DNA of 64,000 bases from Aquicoccus sp. G2-2 (GTDB lineage: Bacteria > Pseudomonadota > Alphaproteobacteria > Rhodobacterales > Rhodobacteraceae). The notes beneath the pieces were generated by a model that worked only from the letters and a program-made list of their open reading frames with translations, was not told where the DNA came from and ran no database searches. Below are positions 33,973-44,120 of the stretch, piece after piece; position 1 is the first letter of the stretch; each line of letters begins with the position of its first letter. Location of the stretch: contig NZ_JAYDCK010000003.1 of assembly GCF_034555965.1 (NCBI RefSeq), positions 2,046,001 through 2,110,000 of the forward strand. The letters run 5' to 3'. The position numbers and the translations under genes are program-made.

Positions 33973-35801
33973 TCACTCCGCCGCCGCCTTGCCGATAAAC
34001 CCGCCCGATTGATGCGCCCATAACCCGGCGTAAATGCCGCCCGCCGCCAGCAATTCATCATGGCTGCCGATCTCCGCAATCTGGCCCTCGTCGAGAACAA
34101 CAATCCGGTCCATCTGCGCAATCGTGCTCAGCCGATGCGCAATGGCCAGCACCGTCTTACCTTCCATCACCCGCTCCAACGCGCTCTGAATCGCCGCTTC
34201 CACTTCGCTGTCAAGCGCACTTGTCGCCTCGTCCAGAACCAGAATCGGCGCGTCTTTCAAAATCGCCCGTGCCAACGCGATCCGCTGCCGCTGCCCGCCC
34301 GAAAGCTTCACCCCCGCTCCCCCAGATGCGCGCCATAGCCCTTGCGCCCGGCGCCATCCTCCAGCCCTTCGATGAACTCACCGGCCTCCGCCTTGCGCGC
34401 CGCCGCGCGCATTTCTTCCTCACTGGCGTCGGGCTGCCCATAAAGAATATTCTCCCGCGCCGAGCGATTGAACAGCGCCGTTTCCTGCGTCACCATCCCG
34501 ATAGCGCGGCGCAGGCTGTGCAGGCTCACGTCGCGCAAATCCTGCCCGTCAATCGTGATCGTGCCCCGCTCCGGGTCGTAAAGCCGCAGCAACAGCGCCA
34601 CCAGCGTTGATTTCCCGGCCCCGCTCGCCCCGACAATCCCCAGCTTTTCACCCGGCCGCACGCTCAGCGCGATATCCGCCACACCGCCACTGTCGCGCCC
34701 ATAGGCAAAGCTCACGTCATCGAACACGATCCCGCCCGTCGTCACCTCCAGCGCCCGCGCGCCATCGCGCAGCCGCACCGGCGGGGCCAGCGTGCGCATC
34801 CCGTCCTCGACCTCGCCAATATGCGCGTAAATCCCCATCAGCGAAAAGCTCACCCACCCCGTCATCTGCGCCACCCGGATCGAAACAACGCCCGCCGCCA
34901 CGATGTCACCCGCCGTCGCTCCGCCCGCCTGCCAGGCGATGATCGCACCGCCCACCATCAGCACCGGCAGCGCGCCTGCAATCACCATCAGCAAGAACCG
35001 AAACCCCGCCGCCAACCGCCCGAACCCAAGCGCCACCTCGCGGAACCGGCCCAACTCACCGATCAACGCGCCATCCTCGCGCTTGCCATGCGCGAAAAGC
35101 TTCACGGTGCGGATATTGGTGATCGCATCCACCAATTGCCCCGTCACCTGCGCCCGTGCGCCCGCCCGCGCCGCCGCCCGCGCCCGAATACGCGGCAGGA
35201 AGAACCGGATCAGCGCACCATAAGCCAGCAACCAGACGGCAAAGACCAGCACCATCCAGCCGTCAATCGCACCCAACACCACAAGCGCGCCCAGCAGTGA
35301 CGCCAACGCAAACGCCACCACGTTGATCACCTCCACCGCCACCTCGGTCAGCGAATTTGACACCTGCAACTGCTTTTGCGCGATGCGCCCGGCAAAATCG
35401 TCATCGAAAAACCCGATCCCCTGCCCCAGCGTCCAACGGTTCAGCCGCCCAAGCACAAGCGGCATCACATTCGGCCCGACAACAACCGAATTGGCGGTCG
35501 AAGACACGGCAAAGGCCAGTGGCCGCACGATCAGGAAGAAAACCACCGCCCCGATCAATAACGGCCAGTTCTGCGCATCGAAGAACTCCGCCCGTGCGCT
35601 GCTATTGGCCAGATCAATCACCCAGCCAAGGATCACCGCCGTGATTGATTCCATCGCCCCGGCGACTGCTGACAACACGCCCGCCAGCATCAGCACCCGC
35701 CACGCGCCCGAAAGCGCCCAGCGCATAAACGGCCAAAGCTGGTCCGGCGGCGGCCCATCGGCAGGCCGAAACGCGTCGATCAGATCACCGATCCGCCTCA
35801 T
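33973..35801 (-). pseudogene. ABC exporter (permease-ATPase fusion), second of a pair, one-base frameshift
   Basis: About 609 residues once repaired: an N-terminal six-helix exporter domain, then an ATPase with Walker A GASGAGKSTLVALLLRLYD, signature [14 protein letters not shown] and Walker [15 protein letters not shown] with an intact catalytic Glu. In the given sequence the frame stops at HLGERG; one extra base at the C run 34311-34315 restores [14 protein letters not shown]. It overlaps the preceding exporter gene by four bases, which points to a heterodimer. Cargo unknown (lipid, peptide or drug). Confidence 0.85.
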
Positions 35802-37684
35802 TCCGCTGCCGCGTCGTCGCGCGCACCGCCGCGCGCGTCGTCACGCATGTCCTCACCCAGAAACCCGCCCGATTGCCGCGCCCAGAACTGCGCGTAAAGC
35901 CCGCCGCGCTCCAGCAACTCATCATGGCGGCCTTGCTCGACAATCCGGCCTTCGTCCATCACCACGATCCGGTCCATATGCGCAATCGTGCTCAAACGAT
36001 GCGCAATTGCGATCACCGTCTTGCCTTCCATCATGCCGTAAAGCGTCTGTTGGATGGCCGCCTCCACCTCGCTGTCAAGCGCGCTCGTCGCCTCATCCAG
36101 CAACAGGATCGGCGCATCCTTCAATAGCACCCGCGCCAACGTCACCCGCTGGCGCTGCCCGCCGGAAAGCTTCACGCCGCGTTCTCCCACCCGCGCGTCA
36201 TAGCCAGCGCGCCCTTCTGAATCGCGCAACCCGAGGATAAAATCATGCGCCTCCGCCCGCTTTGCCGCCGCCACGATGTCCGCTTCGCTGGCCTCTGGCT
36301 TGCCATAGGCGATATTTTCACGCACCGAGCGGTGCATCAGGCTGCTTTCCTGCTGCACCATGCCAATCTGCGCGCGCAGGCTTTCTTGCATCACTTGGGC
36401 AATATCCTGCCCGTCCACCCGGATGGCGCCATTTTCGGCGTCGTAGAACCGCAACAACAGCTTCACCAGCGTCGATTTTCCTGCCCCCGAGCGCCCGACA
36501 AGCCCGACCTTCTCGCCCGGCGCAATATTAAGCGTTACCCGATCCAACCCACCACTGCCGCGCCCGTAATGGTGGCTCACCGCGTCAATCTCGATCTGCC
36601 CGCGCGTCAGCACAAGCGGCTTCGCCCCGGGCGCATCAACCAGCGTAATCGGCTGCGCAATGGTCTCCATCCCCTCTTGAACCACCCCAAGCTGGCGAAA
36701 GAACGAGGTCAGCGCCCACATGATCCAGCCGGTCATCGCGTTGAGCCGCAGCACCAGCGCCGAGGCAACCGCCACCGCGCCCACACTGGTGCCGCCCCCC
36801 ATCCACAACCACACCGCCAGCCCGACAACCCCCACGATCAACAACCCGTTCAGCACCGAAAGGCCAAGGTCCATTCGCGTGTAAAGCCGCATCTCGTCGC
36901 GGAACGTCTCGCGCGAATATTCGATCGCCTCCTTGGCATAGGCCAACTCGCCCGCATGATGGGCAAACATCTTCACCGAATGAATGTTGGTATAGGCGTC
37001 CACCACCCGCCCGGTCACCGCACTGCGCGCGTCTGACGCGCGTTGCGAGGCTGGCCCAACCCGCGCAATCGTCCAACGCATCAGCGCGGCGTAGCCCACC
37101 AGCCAGCCAAACAGCGGCAGCGCCAGCCACGCATCGGCCTGCCCCAGCACGAAAACCGCGCCCACAACATAGGCCACCGAATAGGTCAGCGCATCGAAGA
37201 TCTGGAACACCGCCTCCCCGGCGGCGGGCGGCGTCTGCATGATCCGGTTGCTGATCCGGCCCGCGAAATCGCTTTCGAACCAACCCACCGATTGCCTGAG
37301 CACATGCGCATGTGACCGCCAGCGGATCAGCGCCCCGAAATTCGGCATGATCGCGTTGTTGAGCAGCAGAACGTCGATAAAATGGATGAGCGGCCGCAGG
37401 AACAGAATAAACAGCGCCAGCGCGATCAGCGTGCCACCGTGCTCGGCCCAAACCTCCCCCGGCGCGCCCGAAAGCACGTCCACGATCCAACCCATATAAT
37501 AGATAAGCGCGATCTCCACCGCCGCCACCAGAACCGACATCAGCGCGGTGATGATAAACACTTTGCGAAATGGTTTCGCGTAATCGCCCATGAATGCCGC
37601 CAAGGTCTGCGGCGGGCAATCCACCTCCTTGTAGGCGCCATAGGGATCAACAAGATTTTCAAAGAAACGGAAAAGGCGAAGCAT
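35798..37684 (-). CDS. ABC exporter (permease-ATPase fusion), first of a pair
   Basis: 628 residues: six-helix domain, then an ATPase with Walker A GRSGAGKSTLVKLLLRFYD, signature [16 protein letters not shown], Walker [15 protein letters not shown], and the H-loop [10 protein letters not shown]. Both ATPase sites of the presumed dimer look catalytically complete. The start at 37684 is favoured because AGGA lies eight bases upstream; the in-frame ATG at 37693 has no spaced site. The C-terminal tail is Asp/Arg rich (EDMRDDARGGARDD). Confidence 0.9.
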   Translation of the reverse strand: MLRLFRFFENLVDPYGAYKEVDCPPQTLAAFMGDYAKPFRKVFIITALMSVLVAAVEIALIYYMGWIVDVLSGAPGEVWAEHGGTLIALALFILFLRPLIHFIDVLLLNNAIMPNFGALIRWRSHAHVLRQSVGWFESDFAGRISNRIMQTPPAAGEAVFQIFDALTYSVAYVVGAVFVLGQADAWLALPLFGWLVGYAALMRWTIARVGPASQRASDARSAVTGRVVDAYTNIHSVKMFAHHAGELAYAKEAIEYSRETFRDEMRLYTRMDLGLSVLNGLLIVGVVGLAVWLWMGGGTSVGAVAVASALVLRLNAMTGWIMWALTSFFRQLGVVQEGMETIAQPITLVDAPGAKPLVLTRGQIEIDAVSHHYGRGSGGLDRVTLNIAPGEKVGLVGRSGAGKSTLVKLLLRFYDAENGAIRVDGQDIAQVMQESLRAQIGMVQQESSLMHRSVRENIAYGKPEASEADIVAAAKRAEAHDFILGLRDSEGRAGYDARVGERGVKLSGGQRQRVTLARVLLKDAPILLLDEATSALDSEVEAAIQQTLYGMMEGKTVIAIAHRLSTIAHMDRIVVMDEGRIVEQGRHDELLERGGLYAQFWARQSGGFLGEDMRDDARGGARDDAAAE

Positions 37685-37988
37685 GAAAGGCATCCTGAAC
37701 AGGCAAGCACGATCAGCCGGTCAAATCCGGCCTGCGTGACAAACGAGGGCTGACACTGCGCACCCCGTCACCGGGGCGCCAAACGTCAACTCCGCGTGTT
37801 CCTGCTTCCGCGATTCATGCCACTTCCTCCCATTCCTGACCGGCGCAGCCTACCCCGACGCGCCCCGATGCGCCAGCCCGACGCTGGCAAAAAGGCGCGC
37901 ACCTAAGCCTCGGCCATCCGCACTCATGGGGCGCAAGCGACCGGAGGGCGTGGAAACCCGGTGCACCGAACTCTGGATACGGAATGCC
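37685..37988. other. Intergenic region between the efflux and ABC exporter genes
   Basis: About 300 bases. A weak GC hairpin (GCGCACCCC... near 37756-37780) may end transcription from the RND operon. No coding frame or known motif is supported. Confidence 0.4.
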
Positions 37989-40900
37989 TTAAACATCGCG
38001 CGCCGCCTCCTTGTGGCTGTCATCCGGCGCCTTGGGAAACAACCGGGCCACAGCGCGGCTGAAACTGTCAACATAGGTCAGCACAACCGGCACCACGACC
38101 AGCGTAAGCATGGTTGACGAAATCAACCCGCCAATCACCGCATGGGCCATCGGCGCATTCTGACCGGAGCCCTGATGGATGTTAAGCGCCAGCGGCAGCA
38201 TCCCGAAGATCATCGCCAACGTGGTCATGATAATCGGCCTGAACCGCGTCTGCCCGGCCTCCAGCAGCGCATCATAAAGGTTCATGCCCTGCTCGCGCAC
38301 ATGTTGGTTGGCGTTGTCGACCAACAGAATCGCGTTTTTCACCACCAGCCCCATCAGCATGATGAAGCCAATCATCGAAAACATGTTGAGCGTCGATCCC
38401 CCGATCAGCAAACCCAGCATGACACCGACCAACGCAAGCGGCAGCGCGAACATGATCGCCACTGGCTGCAAGAAACTGCCGAACTGCGACGCCAGCACAA
38501 GATAGATGAAGATCACCGCCAGCCCCAAAGCCGATGCAGCCGCACTCGCGGTCTCGGCAAGCTGCTCGGCATCACCGCCGGTCGAAACCCGGTAACCAAC
38601 CGGCAGATCAAGCGCATCCATCGCCGCCTGCACCTTCGGCATCACATCGCCCAACGTCACGTCCGACAGGTTGGCGCTGACCAACACCTGCCGCGACAGA
38701 TCGCGCCGCTTGATTTCGGACGGGCCGAAGGATTGCACAATATCGGCCACCTGATCGAGCCGCACCATCCCGGAACTTCCCGTCGCCCCGCTCTGCGCCA
38801 CCGGCAGTGCGCGCAGCACATCCAGATTATTGCGCATATCGGTCGGCAGGCGCACCGTGACGGTAAAACTGCGCCCATCGGGCGAGGTCCAGTCGCTCAC
38901 ATCATCGCCACCCAGCATCGGGCGAAGCGTGGCCCCGATCTGTTGCAGGGAAACGCCAAGATCACTGGCCGCGTCGCGGTTGATCCGCACACCCAACACA
39001 GGCTGCGCCGCGTTAAGCGAAGACGTCACATCCTCCAACCCGTCAATCTTGTGCATCTTGCTTACAAGCTTGTCAGCCAGCGCCCCCAACACATCAAGAT
39101 TATCACCGTTAAGGTTGATCTGCACCGGCGCTGCGACGCCGCCAAGCCCCCCTGCCGCTCCAATCGTCACCTTGATGCCTGCAATATGATCAAGCGCGCG
39201 GCGCACCGGAACCGTCATCGCCTGTGGGCTGCGCGTGCGCTGCGTCGGCCCAACCATCGAAACCGCAACGACAGCTTCATTTTCGCCCCCGTCCGAGGTC
39301 GCTCCGTTGATCGTGGCATAGGTTCCCGTCACCTCGGGAAAGGACCGCAAGACCCGGTCGATCTGGCGGATCTTGCTGGCGGTGTAATCAAGCGTTGACC
39401 CAACCGGCGTTTCCACCTTCACCTGAAACTCCGAATTGTCCACCGCCGGGGCAAACTCCGCGCCCACAAGCGGCACCAGCGCAAAGCTGCCCGCAAAGGC
39501 AATCACCGCAATCGCCAACGTGGTAATCCGGTGCCGCAAACTCCACCGCAACACATGGCGATACCCCTGCGCCAGCCAGCCAAAGAAATCGTCGAACTTC
39601 TGCACCAGTCGGCCCAAAAAGCCGCGCTTTGCATCCGGCTCGGCAGAAGGATCATACCAGACCGACGACATCATCGGATCAAGCGTGAACGCCACGAACA
39701 GCGAAATCAGCACCGCAACCGACACGGTAATCCCGAATTGCAGGAAAAACTTGCCGATGATGCCCTCCATGAAGGCCACCGGCAAAAAAACCGCAACAAT
39801 GGAAAGCGTCGTCGCCAACACCGCCAATCCGATCTCGTTCGTGCCATCCAGCGCCGCCTGCCGGTGCGATTTTCCCATGTGCAAATGCCGCATGATATTT
39901 TCGCGCACCACAATCGCATCGTCGATCAACAGACCAATCGCCAACGAAAGCGCCAACAGCGTCATGATGTTGAGCGTGAAACCAAGAAAATACAGAACCG
40001 TCATCGTGCCAATCACCGAAATCGGCAGCGTCAGCCCGGTAATCACCGTTGAGCGCCACGAATTGAGGAACAAGAACACGATCAGCACCGCCAGAACCGC
40101 ACCTTCGATCATCATGCTCTGCACACCGTGGTAACTTTCCTCAACCGGCTTGGCATTGTCGCGCACCACCTCGACCTTCACGCCTTCGGGCAAATCGCCC
40201 GCCATCAGCCCGGTCGCCGCCGCGCGCACCTTCTCGGCCACCTCGACGGTGTTGGCACCTTGCGTCTTGACCACATCCACCGCCAAAGCGCCCTTGCCAT
40301 TCAAAAGCGCGATACTGTTCGCCTCGGCTTCGCCATCGACAATCGTGGCCACATCGCCCAAGCGCACCGGCTGCCCGCCCCTTCGGGCCACGATGATATC
40401 CAGAAAATTAGCCGCGTCCGTAATCCGGCCTTCAACTTGGATCGACTGTTTCTCAAGCCCCTGCTGGATCGACCCGGCAGGCAAATCCTGATTCTCCTGA
40501 CTCAGCGCCGCCGTCACCTCTCCCACGCCAACGCCAAAGGCGGTCAGCCGGTCAGGGTCGATCAGCACGTTAAGCTGGCGCGGGATGCCGCCCACAACAC
40601 TGGCCCGCCCGACCCCCTGAATCGACGAAAGCCGCGGCTCGATGACATCTTCGGTCAGCGCGGTAAGATCACGCAGCGACATGTTATCGGAACTCACCGC
40701 AAGCGATATGATCGGCTGTTCCGACGGGTCGAACTTGAAAAGAAGCGGGTCCTTGGCGTTCTCGGGAAAGCCCGCCTTTATGGTGCCCATCTTGTCGCGA
40801 ACATCCTGAATCGCCACCGATGAACTCACATCCATATCAAAAAACAGAACCACCAATGCCTCACCGGCCCGTGCGGTGCTCTCGATATGGTCAATCCCGC

Positions 40901-41123
40901 TGATCGTGTTTACCGCTTCCTCAACCGGCTCTACGATATCGCTTTCCACGGCTTCGGGCGCAGCCCCCGGATAGCTGACAACAACCGCCACAACCGGGAA
41001 ATCCACATCCGGCAGCTGCTCGATCGGCAGGCGGGTGAATGAATAACTGCCGATCACCAGCAAAGCCGCCATGATCATCGTCGCAAAAACCGGCGCATTT
41101 ACGCTGATACGGGTCAGAAACAT
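37989..41123 (-). CDS. RND efflux pump inner-membrane transporter (AcrB/MexB-like)
   Basis: 1044 residues. Starts MFLTRISVNAPVFATMIMAAL and has FPVVAVVVSYPGAAPEAVE, the transmembrane ALSLAIGLLIDDAIVVREN with its paired acidic residues, and the C-terminal MGLVVKNAILLVDNAN. It is a proton-driven tripartite pump with no outer-membrane partner gene here. The start at 41123 is four bases after the stop of the adaptor gene. The exported compound is unknown. Confidence 0.93.
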   Translation of the reverse strand: MFLTRISVNAPVFATMIMAALLVIGSYSFTRLPIEQLPDVDFPVVAVVVSYPGAAPEAVESDIVEPVEEAVNTISGIDHIESTARAGEALVVLFFDMDVSSSVAIQDVRDKMGTIKAGFPENAKDPLLFKFDPSEQPIISLAVSSDNMSLRDLTALTEDVIEPRLSSIQGVGRASVVGGIPRQLNVLIDPDRLTAFGVGVGEVTAALSQENQDLPAGSIQQGLEKQSIQVEGRITDAANFLDIIVARRGGQPVRLGDVATIVDGEAEANSIALLNGKGALAVDVVKTQGANTVEVAEKVRAAATGLMAGDLPEGVKVEVVRDNAKPVEESYHGVQSMMIEGAVLAVLIVFLFLNSWRSTVITGLTLPISVIGTMTVLYFLGFTLNIMTLLALSLAIGLLIDDAIVVRENIMRHLHMGKSHRQAALDGTNEIGLAVLATTLSIVAVFLPVAFMEGIIGKFFLQFGITVSVAVLISLFVAFTLDPMMSSVWYDPSAEPDAKRGFLGRLVQKFDDFFGWLAQGYRHVLRWSLRHRITTLAIAVIAFAGSFALVPLVGAEFAPAVDNSEFQVKVETPVGSTLDYTASKIRQIDRVLRSFPEVTGTYATINGATSDGGENEAVVAVSMVGPTQRTRSPQAMTVPVRRALDHIAGIKVTIGAAGGLGGVAAPVQINLNGDNLDVLGALADKLVSKMHKIDGLEDVTSSLNAAQPVLGVRINRDAASDLGVSLQQIGATLRPMLGGDDVSDWTSPDGRSFTVTVRLPTDMRNNLDVLRALPVAQSGATGSSGMVRLDQVADIVQSFGPSEIKRRDLSRQVLVSANLSDVTLGDVMPKVQAAMDALDLPVGYRVSTGGDAEQLAETASAAASALGLAVIFIYLVLASQFGSFLQPVAIMFALPLALVGVMLGLLIGGSTLNMFSMIGFIMLMGLVVKNAILLVDNANQHVREQGMNLYDALLEAGQTRFRPIIMTTLAMIFGMLPLALNIHQGSGQNAPMAHAVIGGLISSTMLTLVVVPVVLTYVDSFSRAVARLFPKAPDDSHKEAARDV

Positions 41124-41127
41124 CGGC

Positions 41128-42366
41128 TCAGCCCTCGACAATCTCGACGGCGTCACCGTCATTGAGTTGCGGCAGCGGTGCCGTCACGACCATGTCGCCC
41201 GGCGCCAGCCCCTTGGTGATCCGGGTCAGCCCACCGGCCCATTCTCCCCCAGTCTCAACCGGACGCGCGTGCAGATGTCCATCTTTGATCACCAGCACAT
41301 GATGCCCATGCGCATCCTCGCGCAACGCCACTGCGGGAATGGCCAACGCATCCTTCACCTCCGTCACGATCACTTGGCCGGTCGCAAACATACCGCCCAG
41401 AAGCACCCGGTCCGCATTGTCGATCAATACATAAACCGGAATCGTCCGCGTGCCTTCATCGGCCACCGGGTTGATCCGCGTAACCTTGCCCTCAAAAACC
41501 CGGTTCGGAATGCCATCGACCCTGACATTAACACTCTGCCCCCGCGCCAGAAGCGACCCGGCCCCAACCGGCGCGTTGGCCTGCATCTCGACCGAGCTAA
41601 GATCAACCACCGTAACCAGCGGCGCGCCGGTGCTGACATATTGCCCCGGTTCGACCGCACGGGCGGAAATCACCCCGTCAAACGGTGCCCGCACAGTAGC
41701 ATTGCGCAGCCTCAGCCTTGCACCCGAAACCTGATCCGTCAGCGCGCTGACGCTGGCACGAAGCCCGCGCACACTGCTTTCAGCCTCGTCAAGATTTGAC
41801 GCCGTGGTAACGCCGCGATCAATCAACGCCGCCGCCCGCTTCAGCTTGGCCTCCGCCAGTTCCAATTGCGCCTGCGTCGCGGCCTTGTTGCTTTTCATCT
41901 GGTCAAGCTCAAGCGTCAGCGTCTCGATATCTATCTGCACCAGAACATCCCCGGCAGACACCGGATCACCCGGTTGCACCAACACCGCCTCCACCCGGCC
42001 ATTAACCTGCGCCGAAAGCTGCGCCTGCCGCAATGGGTCAAGCGTGCCGATCACCTTGACCGCACGTTGCAGGGTTTGCGGCTTCAGCGCCTGCATCTCA
42101 AGCGTGCTAACCTGCATCACCGGCACCGCGTCGCCGGATGCGGGTGCATCCGCCTGCGAAACGGCCGCTTTTTGCAACGCGTAATACCCATACCCGCCGC
42201 CCGCGATAATCAGCAGCACAACAACGCCCCACAGCCACCGCCGCCGCTTTCGCGGCGCGCCCTCAGCAGCCCGGCGCGCGCGGTCGGCCTCGCGTTTGCT
42301 CATCGCCCATTCGGGTTTGGCAGATGTGTCGGCTGTCTCGGTTTTAGTCTTGGACTGGTCCGCCAC
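41128..42366 (-). CDS. RND efflux periplasmic adaptor (HlyD/AcrA-like)
   Basis: 412 residues: cytoplasmic charged N-terminus, one membrane anchor (WLWGVVVLLIIAGGGYGYYAL), lipoyl half-motifs (AQVNGRVEAVLVQPGDPVSAGDVLVQID and VRAPFDGVISARAVEPGQYVSTG) around a coiled-coil hairpin, then the barrel domain. GTG at 42366 is preferred as start: GGGAGG lies six bases upstream, whereas the TTG two codons earlier abuts that site. It is the first gene of the efflux operon. Confidence 0.88.
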   Translation of the reverse strand: MADQSKTKTETADTSAKPEWAMSKREADRARRAAEGAPRKRRRWLWGVVVLLIIAGGGYGYYALQKAAVSQADAPASGDAVPVMQVSTLEMQALKPQTLQRAVKVIGTLDPLRQAQLSAQVNGRVEAVLVQPGDPVSAGDVLVQIDIETLTLELDQMKSNKAATQAQLELAEAKLKRAAALIDRGVTTASNLDEAESSVRGLRASVSALTDQVSGARLRLRNATVRAPFDGVISARAVEPGQYVSTGAPLVTVVDLSSVEMQANAPVGAGSLLARGQSVNVRVDGIPNRVFEGKVTRINPVADEGTRTIPVYVLIDNADRVLLGGMFATGQVIVTEVKDALAIPAVALREDAHGHHVLVIKDGHLHARPVETGGEWAGGLTRITKGLAPGDMVVTAPLPQLNDGDAVEIVEG

Positions 42367-42438
42367 GGGCAACCTCCCATTCTATTGATTTCGAATATCC
42401 CTCCGTTGCGGCGCGCAGGCCGCGGCGACACGCCGACG

Positions 42439-42757
42439 TCATGCGGCATCCCTCCCGACGATTGCGCGCAGCATCATCCGGCATTCCGCCGGGATCGGAA
42501 AGCCGGATACTGCCCGCTGGCACCCCCAGCAGCCGATCAAGCAATCCGCTTTCGGCCTCCATCCGCGCGCTCAGAATGCGCACCGCTTCGTCAAAATCAC
42601 CAGCGTCCGCTGTGCGGATGGCCATCTCTGCCGCCCCCTGCGACCTTGCGACAACGCCAGAATGACCTCGGCAGCAAGCCCGGCATCGGGCACATCAAAA
42701 CAGCCTTCGGCCACCCCGTTCATGATGATCGCCTGCAAGACTGCATGAAATTAGCTT
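42439..42757 (-). pseudogene. C-terminal remnant of a TetR-type regulator
   Basis: Reading from the base after the LysR stop: FHAVLQAIIMNGVAEGCFDVPDAGLAAEVILALSQGR, then, after adding one base at the C run 42634-42638, AAEMAIRTADAGDFDEAVRILSARMEAESGLLDRLLGVPAGSI. This is the ligand-domain end of TetR regulators that often sit upstream of RND pumps. The DNA-binding half is absent: the preceding sequence is the intact 3' end of the LysR gene. The exact 3' end is unclear (42439 in one frame, 42344 in another). It looks like a true truncation plus one apparent base loss. Confidence 0.6.
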
Positions 42758-43608
42758 TTACCATTGCTGAAACGCCCGGCGGATCAGGTCGGCCAGCACC
42801 GCATTGGCTTCGTTCTGCGCGCTCTCAACCCGATATAGGTTGATCTTGTGCACCGGCAAATCCGGCAACGCCCCGCCATGGGCAATCTCCTCCATATGCA
42901 CCGGTGCGGTGCCGTCGATCATCGCGTTGATCGCCAGATCGGCGCTCACCGTCGCTTCAATGGCGCGGTCCGATTCGGCCTCGACCCCGATTTCCCATTC
43001 AATGCCCGCCGCCTCCAACGCCCGCACCGCTTGTGGCCGAAAAGCACAATGCCGCTCAAAAGCCAGCCGCAACGGCCTCTGCCGCCACGCAGTGCCCCCG
43101 GCGCCCCCATCCAGACCAAGCCGCGCTCCGCTACCGTCTCACCATCCGCACCACAGCCCATCTCGGTGGTCAGAATGACATCCGCGTCACCGCGGTTCAT
43201 CGCCTCCAGCAACTTGTAGGTCCATGCTGAGGTCAGCCGCACCTTCATCCTTGGAAACCGCGCGTTAAACTCCTGCAACACCTTCGGAATAAGCGGGTAA
43301 ACAATATCCCCCGGCACACCGACACGAATTTCGCCCTCGTAAACCTGATCGGTCAGCCTCGAAACCACCTCGTCATTGATCGCCACCATCCGGCGGGCAT
43401 AGCCAAGAAGCTGATCGCCGTTCGCCGTGAGCGCGATTTTACGACCCGCCCGATCAAGCAACCCAGTGCCAAGCGACTCTTCCAACCGCTTGAGCTGCAT
43501 CGACACGGCGGATTGCGTCAGGTTCAACATCCCCGCCGCCCGCGTCACCCCGCCATGATCGGCCACCGCCACAAAAGAGCGCAATGTCGTCAAGTCAAGA
43601 TTGCGCAT
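42758..43608 (-). pseudogene. LysR-family regulator, one-base frameshift
   Basis: The N-terminal helix-turn-helix (LRSFVAVADHGGVTRAAGMLNLTQSAVSMQLKRLEESLG) is followed by a periplasmic-binding-like effector domain. The frame breaks at the C run 43095-43099; one extra base gives APGGTAWRQRPLRLAFERHC and about 283 residues. The gene is divergent from DUF1127, with an inverted repeat between them. Effector and targets unknown. Probably intact in the organism. Confidence 0.85.
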
Positions 43609-43632
43609 AGCTGCCGCCTTTCATCACAAACA

Positions 43633-43651
43633 TTGAAGCTTAAAGCCTCAA
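43633..43651. promoter_or_regulatory. Inverted repeat between LysR and DUF1127 genes
   Basis: TTGAAGCTT-A-AAGCCTCAA, nine-base arms with one mismatch, placed 25 bases upstream of the LysR ATG. Its form suits a LysR-type autoregulatory site. Confidence 0.5.
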
Positions 43652-43736
43652 ACATTCATTTCAAACATACAACGCGCCACGCTATATCACAAGATGTAAT
43701 GAAAAACCCGTGACACATCACTGAAAGGAGAGTCCA

Positions 43737-43957
43737 ATGTCCAGCCTCGATCTCATCTCCCGCAGCAGCAGCCCTCATCGCCGCCGCCCGGTCCTTCAGG
43801 CGGTGCGGTTTTCCAGTTTTTCGCCCTGCGGCGTCAACGGGCACAGCTTTCAAAGCTCGATTCCCACGCACTTGCTGATATCGGGCTCACCCGGACCGCC
43901 GCCAAATCCGAGGCAAAACGCCCGTTCTGGGATGTTCCGGCAAGCTGGCGCAACTGA
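43737..43957 (+). pseudogene. DUF1127 small basic protein, one-base frameshift
   Basis: AAGGAGAG precedes the ATG (MSSLDLISR). The C-terminal half, in a shifted frame, reads FFALRRQRAQLSKLDSHALADIGLTRTAAKSEAKRPFWDVPASWRN and stops at 43955-43957. That is the arginine-rich DUF1127 motif with the RPFWDVPxxWR ending common in Rhodobacterales. The frames must join by one missing base, probably in the CAG-rich stretch around 43761-43772, giving about 73 residues. DUF1127 proteins have been linked to phosphate and carbon metabolism and RNA turnover in alphaproteobacteria. It would be missed by ordinary gene calling. Confidence 0.65.
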
Positions 43958-44120
43958 CCTTTTGCGCCTGCGTGGCTCCGCAAACAGTCCGTTTTCCGAG
44001 GCCACGCACAATATTCCTCCGGTTTGTCTTGAAAAAGACGTCGCGTTCACCGATATTTTGAGGGAACATCCGGCGACACCCACTGTCACCGTGGCAACAC
44101 AAGACCATTCGGAGGATTCG

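Noticed and set aside
38142-39398. 418-codon plus-strand frame
   Set aside because: Antisense to the RND transporter, His/Arg rich, no start signal.
335-43099. C/G-tract frameshifts as phase-variation switches
   Set aside because: Tracts of three to six bases are short for contingency loci, and the genes hit are housekeeping enzymes; an assembly error is simpler.
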